A stretch of 64,000 nucleotides of DNA from CAZOKZ01 sp964580585 (GTDB taxonomy: Bacteria > Sumerlaeota > Sumerlaeia > SLMS01 > JAHLLQ01): assembly GCA_964580585.1 (NCBI GenBank), contig CAZOKZ010000015.1, forward strand, positions 4,466 through 68,465, given 5' to 3'. Positions 26,418-35,316 of the stretch are shown one piece after another. Both the position numbers and the translations under genes were made by a program. The notes under the pieces were generated by a model, which was not told the DNA's origin, did no database searches, and saw only the letters and a list, made by a program, of their open reading frames with translations. The first letter of the stretch is position 1. The number at the start of each line of letters is the position of its first letter.

Positions 26418-27722
26418 TTAGTGGAGTAAGTCGTTGAGTTTTTCTTCGGTTTCGGCCAAAGCATCGGCGGCGGATTTCTGACCCGTCAGCGCTTTGTGAG
26501 CCGTTTGGAAGAAGATCGTCGAGACTTCGTTATAGTCTTCGCCGGTTACCGTCGAAGGACGCGGCGAGGCATTCAGGAAAACGTCTTTCATTGCGGGGAA
26601 GAAGGGAATTTCCTCGGCAATTTCAGCGTCGTCGTACAACTCGACGCGCGTTGCCAGCAAACCGGCTTCGATCGCGCGGCGTTTTTGCGCCTCGCGCGAA
26701 GTAATCCATTTCACAAAAGCAGCCGCTTCATCCGGATGTTCGGAATATTTCGAGATGCCCAGTTGCCAACCGCCCAAAGCCGCTGCGTTGCCTGCGCCGC
26801 CGCTTGGCAGCACGGTCACGTTGAATTTACCTTTGATGGCCGAATCTTCTCCGTTACCCAGCGCATAGGCATACGGCCAATTACGCATGAAGAGCGCATT
26901 GCCAGTCTGAAACAATTGACGGGATTCTTCTTCGGCGTAGGAGGTAACTCCCGGAGGCGAAATCGTTCCCACCCATTTCGCTGCGCGATCGACCGCTGCG
27001 ATGGCTTTCGGGTTGTTGATAGAAACCGTGCCATCGGGTTCAACGATGTAACCGCCACCATGCGACGCAATCCACTCGATACCGTCGCATGTCAGGCATT
27101 CAAATGCCTTGCCCTGCCAAACGTAACCCCAGAAATCCGGGTTGCCCGCTTCGCGTTCACCTTCCTGGACCTTCTTGGCCATTTCTTCCAACTCGTCCCA
27201 GGTCTTGGGCGGGTTTTCATAGCCATATTTTTCCAGCAAGTCGGTGCGGTAGTATAGCAGACCGGCATCGCCAAACCACGGAATCGCCACCAGCCGTCCA
27301 TCCACCGTATTATTTTTCACGATGGGTTGGAAGAAGCTGTCCAGCTCGCCTTCAAAGTACGGTTTGAGGTCAATCAGGTGGTCGGCCAGCAATCCCGGCC
27401 AAATGACGTCAACCTGGTAAATATCCACGTCGGGCGAATTGGCGCCCATGAATTGCAGGTATTGAGAAAGGCGCTCGGTGGCTTCGATCGGGCCAACGAT
27501 GACTTCGACCTTCACACCTGTTTCTTCTTCGTATTCCTTGGCCATTTGCTTGTTCAGTTCAAGCGCTTTGCCAATAGGATCGATATTGAAATGTAAAACA
27601 ACTTGTTCTTCCTGGGCGCCATCGGCGCTTGAGGATGCGGATTTTTCTCCCCCGCCGCATCCGGCAATGGCGAACGCAATGCCACATGCACCCAGCATGG
27701 AAATCATTCGGCTGAATCTCAT
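26418..27722 (-). CDS. Sugar ABC transporter substrate-binding lipoprotein
   Basis: The 434-residue protein starts at ATG 27722 with GGAGG eight bases upstream. A lipoprotein signal ends in the lipobox IAGC at residue about 22, followed by a serine- and glycine-rich linker. The mature part is a family-1 (MalE-like) binding protein: LHFNIDPIGKALELNKQMAKEYEE, VIWPGLLADHLIDL, VAIPWFGDAGLLYYRTDLLEKYG, and LFMRNWPYAYAL. It delivers its ligand to the permeases encoded downstream. Similarity by eye is to trehalose/maltose-type binding proteins, but ligand specificity is not determined. Confidence 0.92.
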   Translation of the reverse strand: MRFSRMISMLGACGIAFAIAGCGGGEKSASSSADGAQEEQVVLHFNIDPIGKALELNKQMAKEYEEETGVKVEVIVGPIEATERLSQYLQFMGANSPDVDIYQVDVIWPGLLADHLIDLKPYFEGELDSFFQPIVKNNTVDGRLVAIPWFGDAGLLYYRTDLLEKYGYENPPKTWDELEEMAKKVQEGEREAGNPDFWGYVWQGKAFECLTCDGIEWIASHGGGYIVEPDGTVSINNPKAIAAVDRAAKWVGTISPPGVTSYAEEESRQLFQTGNALFMRNWPYAYALGNGEDSAIKGKFNVTVLPSGGAGNAAALGGWQLGISKYSEHPDEAAAFVKWITSREAQKRRAIEAGLLATRVELYDDAEIAEEIPFFPAMKDVFLNASPRPSTVTGEDYNEVSTIFFQTAHKALTGQKSAADALAETEEKLNDLLH

Positions 27723-27903
27723 CGAAAACCCTCCGGCTTTATTGATTTTGCTCGACTTGTTTGCTGTTAAGAATGCATGAGCCAAGTCATGCTTGGGTCA
27801 GACGTCAAGGTGATTGTCCCCCTTGTTTAGAGCGGCAGGCTGCCTAAAAGGGTGGTTTGAGGACCTCTTACGCAATAGTGAAATCAGAATACCGAAATTC
27901 GCA

Positions 27904-28251
27904 TTACCCGGGAGGCCATTTCATGGATCGTCCACCCAATAGATGCAGGTGAATGTGGTAGACTTCCTGCCCACCCGCCTCTCGGCAGTTCCAAACCAAC
28001 CGGTACCCCTTCTCGGCCAGACCTTCCTTGCGGGCAATTTCCGTCGCTACCCAGGTCAGGTGCCCGATCAGCAGTTTATCCTCGTCGTTGACATCGTCGA
28101 TGGTCTCGATGGGTTTGCGTGGAATCACCAGCACATGGGTAGGCGCCTGGGGATTGATATCTCGGATAGCGATGCAAAAATCGTCTTCCCACACACGAGG
28201 AGCGGGAATTTCTCCCTCCAAAATGCGCCCAAAGATGGTCTTTTCAGCCAT
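27904..28251 (-). CDS. hinT: HIT-family purine nucleoside phosphoramidase (HinT)
   Basis: This small 115-residue protein is a complete HinT: TIFGRILEGEIPA, ALRDINPQAPTHVLVIPRKP-type core (here IAIRDINPQAPTHVLVIP), and the histidine triad HIHLHLLGGRSMKWPPG at the C-terminus, with the second and third histidines placed for catalysis. HinT hydrolyses AMP-lysine-like phosphoramidates. GGAGG lies upstream of ATG 28251. It diverges from the HEAT-like protein gene. The SBP promoter region lies on its other side, with about 180 bases between. Confidence 0.95.
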   Translation of the reverse strand: MAEKTIFGRILEGEIPAPRVWEDDFCIAIRDINPQAPTHVLVIPRKPIETIDDVNDEDKLLIGHLTWVATEIARKEGLAEKGYRLVWNCREAGGQEVYHIHLHLLGGRSMKWPPG

Positions 28252-28498
28252 CGGATGACCTCCATTCTGAGTTGTCGTGTACGCCCGCAGGTTATGCTCG
28301 AATCGTGTCTCGCGCGCAAGGCGGAATCATTTTATGTGGATTCATTTTGCCCCTGCCATCGATTGTGCAACAATTGAGCACTTTGGAATTGCGGGTAGCG
28401 GTCCAACCAGCGAGACAGTACAGTGTTTGAGAGGGTGTAAACAATCGATCTCGCATGATCGGTCGATCAGCAATCAATTCGCGGAAAGAGCGGAATTC

Positions 28499-31180
28499 AT
28501 GGAGCCCCATCAGTCCACTTTGGAACGAGCGCTGCGTAGCGAGGATGTGCGAAGCGCATTGGCGGCGGCTCATCGATGGGCCAAAGCCTCGAAGGACCCC
28601 GCCAAAGAGACAGCTATCGAGATTGCGAAGACCGTGGGAACCGTTTACCGCGATCTGGTCACCGAATCCGTTCATCAATTCGTCGAGTCCGTCGAAACCG
28701 CTCTCCCCCCCGAGATGGCCTCAATCGTCTCGAAAGCAGTCGGCCGTCTAATCAACATGACCAACGAGTGGGAGGACAGGCTGCGCGCCTGTTACGAAGA
28801 ACGTCTGGCGCGCGAGTTGCGCGATTTCGTCCGTGAAAAGGAATGGCAGTCCGCGCTGGCGAACATCCGCCAATTGTGCGTAGTCTCGGAACACGAAGCC
28901 AAATCCGATGCAAAAGCGGCCGTTCGGCGGCGGGCTCTCTATGTCGGCAATGTGCTGGGAACATGTCTGAACCACCCGAAGGAAGCCGATCATGTCATCG
29001 GGATGCTCTCCAAAGAGGCCGAACTTTACGGCCTTGAACCGTCCATGATTCCGGAAATGCTGGAGGCGCGTAAAAATCGTCACGCCCAGATGATGAGCGG
29101 CAGCCTGGATAACCTGGAAAATCAATGGAGCAGTATCCTGAACGGCACGCATGTGGAAATGATCAACCGCATGCCGGGCAAAAACAAAATGAACGATCCG
29201 GAGGAGAGCGACCTTCGCGACGTAGGCGATCTCTTTCGCACGATTTTGCGCATTCCGCTTTGGCGTAAGCGCCCGGAAATGCTGACGGATGCGACGTTGC
29301 TCCTGGTGGATTTTGTGCCGAAGGAATTGGGAATTGCGGCGAAGTCCTCCGGCATCGAAGGACGCAGTTATGCGCAAATCGGTTTCTGTGCAAAAAAAAC
29401 CGTGGCATTGGTTTTCATGGAAATCGGCAACAATTCGGTCTTTGCCAAACAATACCTGAAATGGGCAAACGACCGGTTAGAAGCGCCGGAATTTTCGGCG
29501 ATTGTGGATTTGATGGGCGCGATGCGAAGCGACAAGTTCGCGCCGTTTTTCATGCACCTGTGGAATTCCAAGAACCACAAGCACCTGCGCCCGGAATTAC
29601 TGATCGCGTTGTCGAATTTGGCTTCGCCCGAATCGGCGCATGTGTTGCTCGAAGAACTCAGCGCCAAGCTTTCCACAAACATGTTCACCAAACGCACGGT
29701 GGACGCCAAGGGAGTTCGCGAAGCCCAGCGCGTCCTGAATGCCATCGGACGCGTGGTGCGCTCGCCACGCACACCGGATGTCCTGCGGGACCAGATTATC
29801 CTGCGCGTGCACGAAATGGTGCCACGCGATCATCTGAAAATCGCCCAATCGGCGGTCATGGATGTATTTGCCGCGCGCCCGCAGGCGCTAAGCAAGGAAA
29901 CACGCCAATGGGCAATCAGCATCCTGATCGATGCGTTGTGGGTGCAGGATCAATCCACGATGATGCACAAAGGCGGTGAACGGCAGTCGAATATCCTGGG
30001 TGATCGCCATGCGCTAGCCGTTGCACTCAAATCGCTTGGCAAGGCGGATTTCGACCACTTGCGCGCGGACCTGGAAATTCAGGCATCGCGTTATAGCGGA
30101 GCGTTCATGGCCGTGGCGGACATTTTACAGGAGATCGGCGACCCGCGTTGCCTGCCGGTGCTCGATCGCATGGCAATGACAACGTTGATGTTCGATGTGG
30201 GCAGCCAAAGTTCCTATCAGAAGGAAACGTATTGGGATTCGACGACGCAAGAACGTAAACCGCTCAATCGCGACCAAATTCTCGCGCCGATTATTTTCGC
30301 CATTGGCACAATCGGAGGCGAAGCCGGTTATCGCTCCTTGAAGAAGATTCACACTACCATGCAAGACCGCGCGATTCAATTGCCGGGCAACGAATCGCTG
30401 ACGTTTCTGGCGCGATTTCTAAAGGAACTCGATGCCTTCAAGCCCATCGAGCGCGCAGACGGACCGACGCCCCTGGCAGAACCGCCAGCGCCCGGCCAAT
30501 CCCGCGCACAACAACAAATGGCCGCCGCGCTGCCAAAAGCCGACCCCGCCGAGGTCAAGTCCTTGATCAAAGCGATCACGGGATCATATTTTCTACGAGC
30601 GGCTTCGACTCGCGCCCAGGCAATCATCAAGGCACAAATCCGGCTGGCTCAAATTACACCTCCCGAAGCGCTCCCGGCCATTTTCAAGAACTTGAACGAT
30701 AAAGATCCAATGGTTTCGTCGGCAGCGACGACGACACTGATTGAGTATGGTTCACCGGGCAAACCGGCTCCGTTGGTTCAGCAAGTACTCGCCAACATCA
30801 AACGCGGATTGGAAAGCCGCGACATCAGCGAACGCCGCCGATGCTTGAAAGTGCTTCAGGAAATGGGTCCCAACCGCCCCGACATTCGCCCTCAAGTGGT
30901 GGAAATGAGCAAAACGGTCAGTGTCAGCGAGATGCAGGTCGAGTTGAAACGTCTGCTGGGGCACTCGGTGTACGACGGTGCAGGCGCACCCATGCCTGCG
31001 GTGGATTCGCCCTCCCCCGGTTCGGGCGTCAATGCGACGCCGAATTCCGGAGAAGCGCCCAAACCAGCAATGGTGTATAAAACCGAATTGGATTTGAAAC
31101 GCGAATATATGCAGGCACGCAAAGAATGGATTGCAAATGGCAAGAAGGGCAACCCGCCTGCTCCCCCGCCGGGGATGTGA
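28499..31180 (+). CDS. Large alpha-solenoid (HEAT-like) hypothetical protein
   Basis: The 893-residue protein is largely alpha-helical and soluble. Repeated helical pairs with HEAT character can be seen, for example LLIALSNLASPESAHVLLEELSA, ALPAIFKNLNDKDPMVSSAATTTLIEYGSP and RRRCLKVLQEMGPNRPDIRPQVVEMSK. The C-terminus is a proline-rich tail ending PPAPPPGM. The start ATG 28499 (MEPHQSTLERAL) has GGAAAGAGCGGA just upstream; the frame is open to 28277, but that part reads as non-coding. No signal peptide is present. It is probably a scaffold or protein-binding solenoid. Function is unknown. Confidence 0.7.
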   Translation: MEPHQSTLERALRSEDVRSALAAAHRWAKASKDPAKETAIEIAKTVGTVYRDLVTESVHQFVESVETALPPEMASIVSKAVGRLINMTNEWEDRLRACYEERLARELRDFVREKEWQSALANIRQLCVVSEHEAKSDAKAAVRRRALYVGNVLGTCLNHPKEADHVIGMLSKEAELYGLEPSMIPEMLEARKNRHAQMMSGSLDNLENQWSSILNGTHVEMINRMPGKNKMNDPEESDLRDVGDLFRTILRIPLWRKRPEMLTDATLLLVDFVPKELGIAAKSSGIEGRSYAQIGFCAKKTVALVFMEIGNNSVFAKQYLKWANDRLEAPEFSAIVDLMGAMRSDKFAPFFMHLWNSKNHKHLRPELLIALSNLASPESAHVLLEELSAKLSTNMFTKRTVDAKGVREAQRVLNAIGRVVRSPRTPDVLRDQIILRVHEMVPRDHLKIAQSAVMDVFAARPQALSKETRQWAISILIDALWVQDQSTMMHKGGERQSNILGDRHALAVALKSLGKADFDHLRADLEIQASRYSGAFMAVADILQEIGDPRCLPVLDRMAMTTLMFDVGSQSSYQKETYWDSTTQERKPLNRDQILAPIIFAIGTIGGEAGYRSLKKIHTTMQDRAIQLPGNESLTFLARFLKELDAFKPIERADGPTPLAEPPAPGQSRAQQQMAAALPKADPAEVKSLIKAITGSYFLRAASTRAQAIIKAQIRLAQITPPEALPAIFKNLNDKDPMVSSAATTTLIEYGSPGKPAPLVQQVLANIKRGLESRDISERRRCLKVLQEMGPNRPDIRPQVVEMSKTVSVSEMQVELKRLLGHSVYDGAGAPMPAVDSPSPGSGVNATPNSGEAPKPAMVYKTELDLKREYMQARKEWIANGKKGNPPAPPPGM

Positions 31181-31219
31181 GTGCAAACCATGAGCGTTTT
31201 TTGCGCCTCGAATGAATCG

Positions 31220-31249
31220 TTGCAACACGATGTTCTAAAGACTTACACT
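31220..31249 (+). promoter_or_regulatory. Weak sigma70-like promoter before glgC
   Basis: TTGCAA at 31220-31225 and TACACT at 31244-31249 are separated by 18 bases and match the consensus in 4 of 6 positions each. The position, 34 bases before the glgC ATG, is suitable. This is a by-eye candidate only. Confidence 0.25.
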
Positions 31250-31282
31250 CTATCGCATGAAAATCGATAAGGGGACTACAAT

Positions 31283-32545
31283 ATGCATCGCACATTAACC
31301 GTGATTCTCGGAGGCGGAGCGGGATCGCGTCTGTATCCGTTGACCAAATACCGCGCGAAACCCGCCGTGCCGCTTGCAGGTAAGTATCGTTTAATCGACA
31401 TCGCCATCTCAAATTGCATTAACAGCAATTTGCGCCACATCTTTGTGCTGACACAGTATCTTTCCGCATCGCTGAACCGACACGTTGCGCAGACGTACAC
31501 GTTCGATATGTTCACAAACGGTTTCGTGGAAGTGCTCGCCGCCGAACAACGCGCCGAAGGCGGCATGTGGTATCAGGGCACGGCGGATGCCTTGCGCCAG
31601 CAGAAAATGTCTTTCGACATGCCGGAATTCGACCAGGTTCTGGTGCTGCCCGGCGACGCGCTCTATCACATGGATTATTCGCCGATGATTCGCCAGCACC
31701 GCGAATCCGGCGCCGACATTACGGTGGCAGTGAACACAATCCACCGCTCGCGCGCGCATCATTTCGGACTGCTTGCACTCGACAAAGACAAACAAATTGT
31801 CGAATTCCGCGAAAAACCCAAAGGCGAAGCGCAAAACGGCATCGAAGCTCCCTCGGAGGTGCTCGAACAATTCGGGGGCAAGTTCCCCCCGGGCGACACG
31901 TTCCTGGCTTCGATGGGCATTTATCTGCTTAATCGCGATGTGATCGAGCGCTATATCTACGAAACGGAAATGAATGACTTTGGCAAGCAGATCATCCCCG
32001 AAGCGATCAAACACGAACAGTGCATGGGGTTCATTTTCCCTGGTTACTGGGAAGACATCGGAACCATCGAGGCGTTCTTCGATGCGCATATGGGTTTATT
32101 GAGCGAACCACCGACGTTTTCGTTCAACATTCCCGACCAGCCAATTTTCACGCACGCACGGTTTTTGCCAAATACACACATTGTGCATTCGAATCTGGAA
32201 AGCTGTCGCATCGCCGAAGGGTCGGTGCTCAAAGGCGCCACGGTACGCAACTCGATCATTGGCCTGCGTTCGATCATCAAGGACGGCGCGGTGCTCGAAG
32301 ACGTAATTACCATGGGGAACGATTTGTATGATCAGCCCGATGCGAACGGCGATATCCCAATTGGCATTGGCGAACGATCCGTTATCAAGCGAGCGATCAT
32401 CGACAAAAATGCTCGCATTGGACGCGGTGTCAAGATCCTGAACACGGACCATATTCGAGAAATCGATGCAGATAATTATAATATCCGCGACGGAATCGTG
32501 ATCGTACCGAAAAACGCGGTCATTCCCGACGGTACCGTAATCTGA
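31283..32545 (+). CDS. glgC: Glucose-1-phosphate adenylyltransferase
   Basis: GlgC makes ADP-glucose from glucose-1-phosphate and ATP, the first committed step of bacterial glycogen synthesis. The 420-residue protein is full length and has all landmarks: ILGGGAGSRLYPLTKYRAKPA, VPLAGKYRLIDIAISNC, the catalytic aspartate region VLPGDALYHMDY, the glucose-1-phosphate site VEFREKPKG, and the C-terminal left-handed helix (RNSIIGLRSIIKDGAVLEDV). AGGGG lies about 8 bases before ATG 31283. No other glg gene is in the window. The possible link is the secreted glycogen-binding-like protein at 853, but that is speculation. Confidence 0.95.
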   Translation: MHRTLTVILGGGAGSRLYPLTKYRAKPAVPLAGKYRLIDIAISNCINSNLRHIFVLTQYLSASLNRHVAQTYTFDMFTNGFVEVLAAEQRAEGGMWYQGTADALRQQKMSFDMPEFDQVLVLPGDALYHMDYSPMIRQHRESGADITVAVNTIHRSRAHHFGLLALDKDKQIVEFREKPKGEAQNGIEAPSEVLEQFGGKFPPGDTFLASMGIYLLNRDVIERYIYETEMNDFGKQIIPEAIKHEQCMGFIFPGYWEDIGTIEAFFDAHMGLLSEPPTFSFNIPDQPIFTHARFLPNTHIVHSNLESCRIAEGSVLKGATVRNSIIGLRSIIKDGAVLEDVITMGNDLYDQPDANGDIPIGIGERSVIKRAIIDKNARIGRGVKILNTDHIREIDADNYNIRDGIVIVPKNAVIPDGTVI

Positions 32546-32559
32546 CAGGAGCCCGATTT

Positions 32560-32588
32560 CTCCGTCCCCAATACCTTCGGGGACGGAG
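32560..32588. terminator. Head-to-head pair of the GGGACGGAG motif forming a hairpin
   Basis: CTCCGTCCCC at 32560-32569 pairs perfectly with GGGGACGGAG at 32579-32588 around a 9-base loop, directly after glgC. It looks like an intrinsic terminator stem without a T run. The right arm ends in GGAG, 5 bases before the sulfotransferase ATG at 32594, and so doubles as that gene's ribosome site, which the hairpin would hide. Confidence 0.6.
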
Positions 32589-32593
32589 ACTCA

Positions 32594-33535
32594 ATGCGCA
32601 TGAATTCATCCCGATTGATCGATCGCGCCATGCGAAAGCTGGCACCGCGTAGCGTTTACCGAATCTATCATCGTGGTTTGGAAGGCGCCAAACCCGCGAA
32701 CCAGATCATTTCATTTCCTAAATGCGGACGTACTTGGGTGCGGATGATGCTGGGCAAAGCGTTGTGGGAAATGGCGGGCAAACCGGACGAGACCGACACA
32801 AAAACACTGGTTAATTTGTTCGACGCCACGCGGATTTTGCGCGCGCGCGATATTGTCGTAGCACACGATGACAATCCTCAGTGGAAAAAACCCGATGAGC
32901 TGGAGAAAGATAAATCGAAGTTCGCCGCTCACAAGGTCGTGTTGCTGATTCGCGATCCGCGCGACGTGGTAGTTTCTTTGTTTTTCGAGCACACCAAGCG
33001 AGTGGACCTTTATACCGATCTGGTGAAGAAAAGCCCCGACATGGCGGCGTTCCAGAATCGCATCCATCGCTACGAAGGCGACGTTCACGCGTTTATTCGC
33101 GAGGAAATCGGCAGCCTGGCGTCCATCGTCGAGTACTTGAACATCTGGGAACGCAATCGACAGGCAACACGCGGCACACTGGTTGTCCGGTACGAGGATT
33201 TGCACGCCAATGCGGCGCTGGAACTACGACGTATCCTGGAGTTTCTCGATTACTCTGCTATCCCCGACGAGGTCATTCAACGTAGTGTAGAATTTTGCGC
33301 GTTCGACAATATGCGCAAAATCGAATCGACTGCAAAAACGGATGCTTTCGTTCTGAAAGCCGCCGACCTCACGGACACCGAATCGTTCAAAACGCGAAAG
33401 GGCAAAATCGGCGGCTTTCGCGATTATTTGAATGAAGAAGATATCGCGTGGATGGATGCGCTGATCGATGAAAAACTTTCTCCCGCGTTCAATTGCTACA
33501 AGGCACAGGTAATCTTTAAGAAAACATCGGGATAA
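32594..33535 (+). CDS. PAPS-dependent sulfotransferase domain protein
   Basis: The 313-residue protein has the sulfotransferase family-1 motifs: the 5'-phosphosulfate loop SFPKCGRTWVRMMLGKA near residue 38, the 3'-phosphate segment LIRDPRDVVVSLFFEH near residue 117, TLVVRYEDLHANAALELRRI, and the C-terminal RKGKIGGFRDYLNEED, which matches the family's RKGxxGDWxxxF closing motif. It transfers sulfate from PAPS to an unknown sugar or lipid. The start is ATG 32594 or 32600. Its ribosome site lies in the right arm of the motif hairpin. A third sulfotransferase outside the 38-55 kb cluster, it may modify the same polysaccharide. Confidence 0.85.
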   Translation: MRMNSSRLIDRAMRKLAPRSVYRIYHRGLEGAKPANQIISFPKCGRTWVRMMLGKALWEMAGKPDETDTKTLVNLFDATRILRARDIVVAHDDNPQWKKPDELEKDKSKFAAHKVVLLIRDPRDVVVSLFFEHTKRVDLYTDLVKKSPDMAAFQNRIHRYEGDVHAFIREEIGSLASIVEYLNIWERNRQATRGTLVVRYEDLHANAALELRRILEFLDYSAIPDEVIQRSVEFCAFDNMRKIESTAKTDAFVLKAADLTDTESFKTRKGKIGGFRDYLNEEDIAWMDALIDEKLSPAFNCYKAQVIFKKTSG

Positions 33536-34565
33536 GCGGATGATCCGGGCGGAATCTCGTCACCAGGTGCTTCCTCACAATGGCTTGTTGAGCCAAGGTC
33601 ATTGCCACGCCAAATCCCAGAATAAAAGTCGTCTTCGCCGCAAATCCCAACAAACTTCCGTTGGGATTTCCAATCGTATAACGCCAAAGAAAAACACCCA
33701 AAATATGCCATAAGTAAATCCACAATGAACTCGACGAAATCCATACAATGATTTCTTGAATCCGATGTCTAAAACTTTTGATATTTCGGCACCATAAATA
33801 AACGGCGTTCAACGCAAAGAACGCGTAGAATAAATAATAGTATCGAGGTGGATATTTGAAACTCTGTGTTGAGACAAAATGTCCAGCTTCCGTAAACTTC
33901 CAAACAGCTAGGACCAAATAAAATACGAACGAGATAATCGATATGATAGCGATTTGCCGGTTCGAGAGATTCGCAAGGCGCATCCCATACAGGTAAAGAA
34001 TCGAATAAGGTATAATGAGCAAAATATATTAAATGAACAGAGGCTTAATCGTCGGAGGGATGTTGACCATCAGTGGCGTGAGAACCAGTTCGTACACCAA
34101 ATACAATCCTAGCAAACTCAGAAAATATTTGGCATCCGACATCTTCGAGTTCCGTATTTTTATTGCGGCGGGAGTTATTAGAGCGAGGAAGATATAGACT
34201 TTAAAAATCCAAACATAACCAATCCCCTTGTAAAATGTGAACGAAGAAACGATTTTCGAAACAGTAAAGGGGAACCCTTCATTCAAGGCTTTGCCAGCCA
34301 AAAAAAATGCGACAAAGAAAAACGCCAGAAAGGTCCAGGCGGGAACAATTAATCGAAAGAGCCGTTTTTTGTAGAACGATATGAGCGACAGTTCCCGCGT
34401 CGAATAAATGTAGGCGTGCGTCAACGCTGACGCGACAATCAACAGAGGCGTGCCGAAATTCCTGAGCTGAAACAACCACTGAGGTGGATTCGCATGGGCG
34501 ACCATGATAATCAGCACCCCGAGGAAACGCATTAAATCGAGATGGATGATTCTCGCTTTGCTCAC
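33516..34565 (-). pseudogene. Acyltransferase_3 (OafA/YrhL-like) membrane protein broken by one in-frame stop
   Basis: Two adjacent open stretches, 34565-34029 and 34022-33516, are in the same frame and read as one acyltransferase 3 family protein of about 349 residues. It starts RIIHLDLMRFLGVLIIMVAHA with the family's early arginine/histidine region, then has about ten helices, with FRPDHPLIP at the end. A single TAA at 34031-34029 interrupts it after KPLFI; the reading continues directly as YILLIIPYSILYLYG. No indel is needed. Such enzymes O-acetylate surface polysaccharides. Either the gene is inactivated or the base is a sequencing or assembly error. It overlaps the sulfotransferase tail-to-tail by 20 bases. 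Confidence 0.85.
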
Positions 34566-34781
34566 GAGTTACTCCAATAAAGACAAACGAACAGTTCTGT
34601 CCGCCTGCCATTTACAAATTTGCTCCGCCAACTGAATTAACCGTGACCGTTTGAAACCAATCCCCTCCTCCAAAGTCAAGTACATGGGCACCACCACTTT
34701 ATTCGAACCTCGACGCTGCGCACGAGCGGCCTCTGTGACAAGCTGCACTTGTTGCCTGATGCATTTTCTGGAAAGAGAAGA

Positions 34782-35248
34782 AACCGCGAATGGACGCGAA
34801 TGAACGCGAATTGATTTTGAAGGACGAGGTGTACGCTCTTGTTGGAGCGGCGATGGAAGTGAGTAATGAACTGGGGGCGGGTTTTTTGGAAGCGGTGTAT
34901 CAGGAGGCGTTGGAGATGGAACTCGGGGAGCGAATGATTCCTTTTGCCGCGCAGGTTCCGATTCACATTTCTTACAAAGGCCGAATGCTCTCCAAGACCT
35001 ACATCCCGGACATTATCTGCTTTGATCAAGTGATCGTTGAGATCAAGGCTATCAAACAACTCACTTCCGTTGATGAAGCACAGCTTCTCAATTACTTGAA
35101 AGCGACGGGCAAGCCGGTGGGTGTTTTGCTGAACTTTGGCTCTCCAAAACTGGAATGGAAGCGCATGGTGTTTACGCGTTCAAAAATAAGGAACCGCGAA
35201 TGAACGCGAATTTCGGCTATTGGCGTTCATTGGCGTCCATTCGTGGTT
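34782..35248. mobile_element. Candidate GxxExxY cassette with 30-bp terminal inverted repeats
   Basis: AACCGCGAATGGACGCGAAT plus TGAACGCGAAT at 34782-34811 is matched in reverse complement at 35219-35248 with 27 of 30 bases identical. A further direct partial copy (AACCGCGAATGAACGCGAAT) lies at 35192-35211. The repeats enclose exactly one gene, and the left one overlaps its first codons. No transposase is seen, so movement in trans or by recombination is inferred. Confidence 0.55.
34790..35203 (+). CDS. GxxExxY protein
   Basis: The 137-residue protein has the family signature GAGFLEAVYQEALEMEL (residues about 29-45), the following VPIHISYKGRMLSKTYIPD, IVEIKAIKQLTSVDEAQLLNYL, and GVLLNFGSPKLEWKR. 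The IPD...VIVEIKA segment looks like the core of a PD-(D/E)xK nuclease fold, which has been proposed for this family; its biological role is unknown. The N-terminus (MDANERELI) is written by the repeat that brackets the gene, so the true start may be a few codons downstream. No close functional neighbour is apparent. Confidence 0.85.
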   Translation: MDANERELILKDEVYALVGAAMEVSNELGAGFLEAVYQEALEMELGERMIPFAAQVPIHISYKGRMLSKTYIPDIICFDQVIVEIKAIKQLTSVDEAQLLNYLKATGKPVGVLLNFGSPKLEWKRMVFTRSKIRNRE

Positions 35249-35316
35249 AAACAGCAAGGCGAGCGATGAGTTTATTTCTCTCTATAACTGTTTGAATCTA
35301 AGAGATTCTCGATCAC

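Noticed and set aside
28277..28498. Upstream extension of the HEAT-like protein
   Set aside because: The residues do not look like protein and a better ribosome site precedes ATG 28499.
32560..32588. Riboswitch or thermosensor before the sulfotransferase
   Set aside because: The structure is fully explained by two copies of the dispersed 9-mer; no conserved riboswitch elements are seen.
34020..34035. Frameshift as the cause of the split acyltransferase
   Set aside because: Both parts are in the same frame; only one stop codon separates them.
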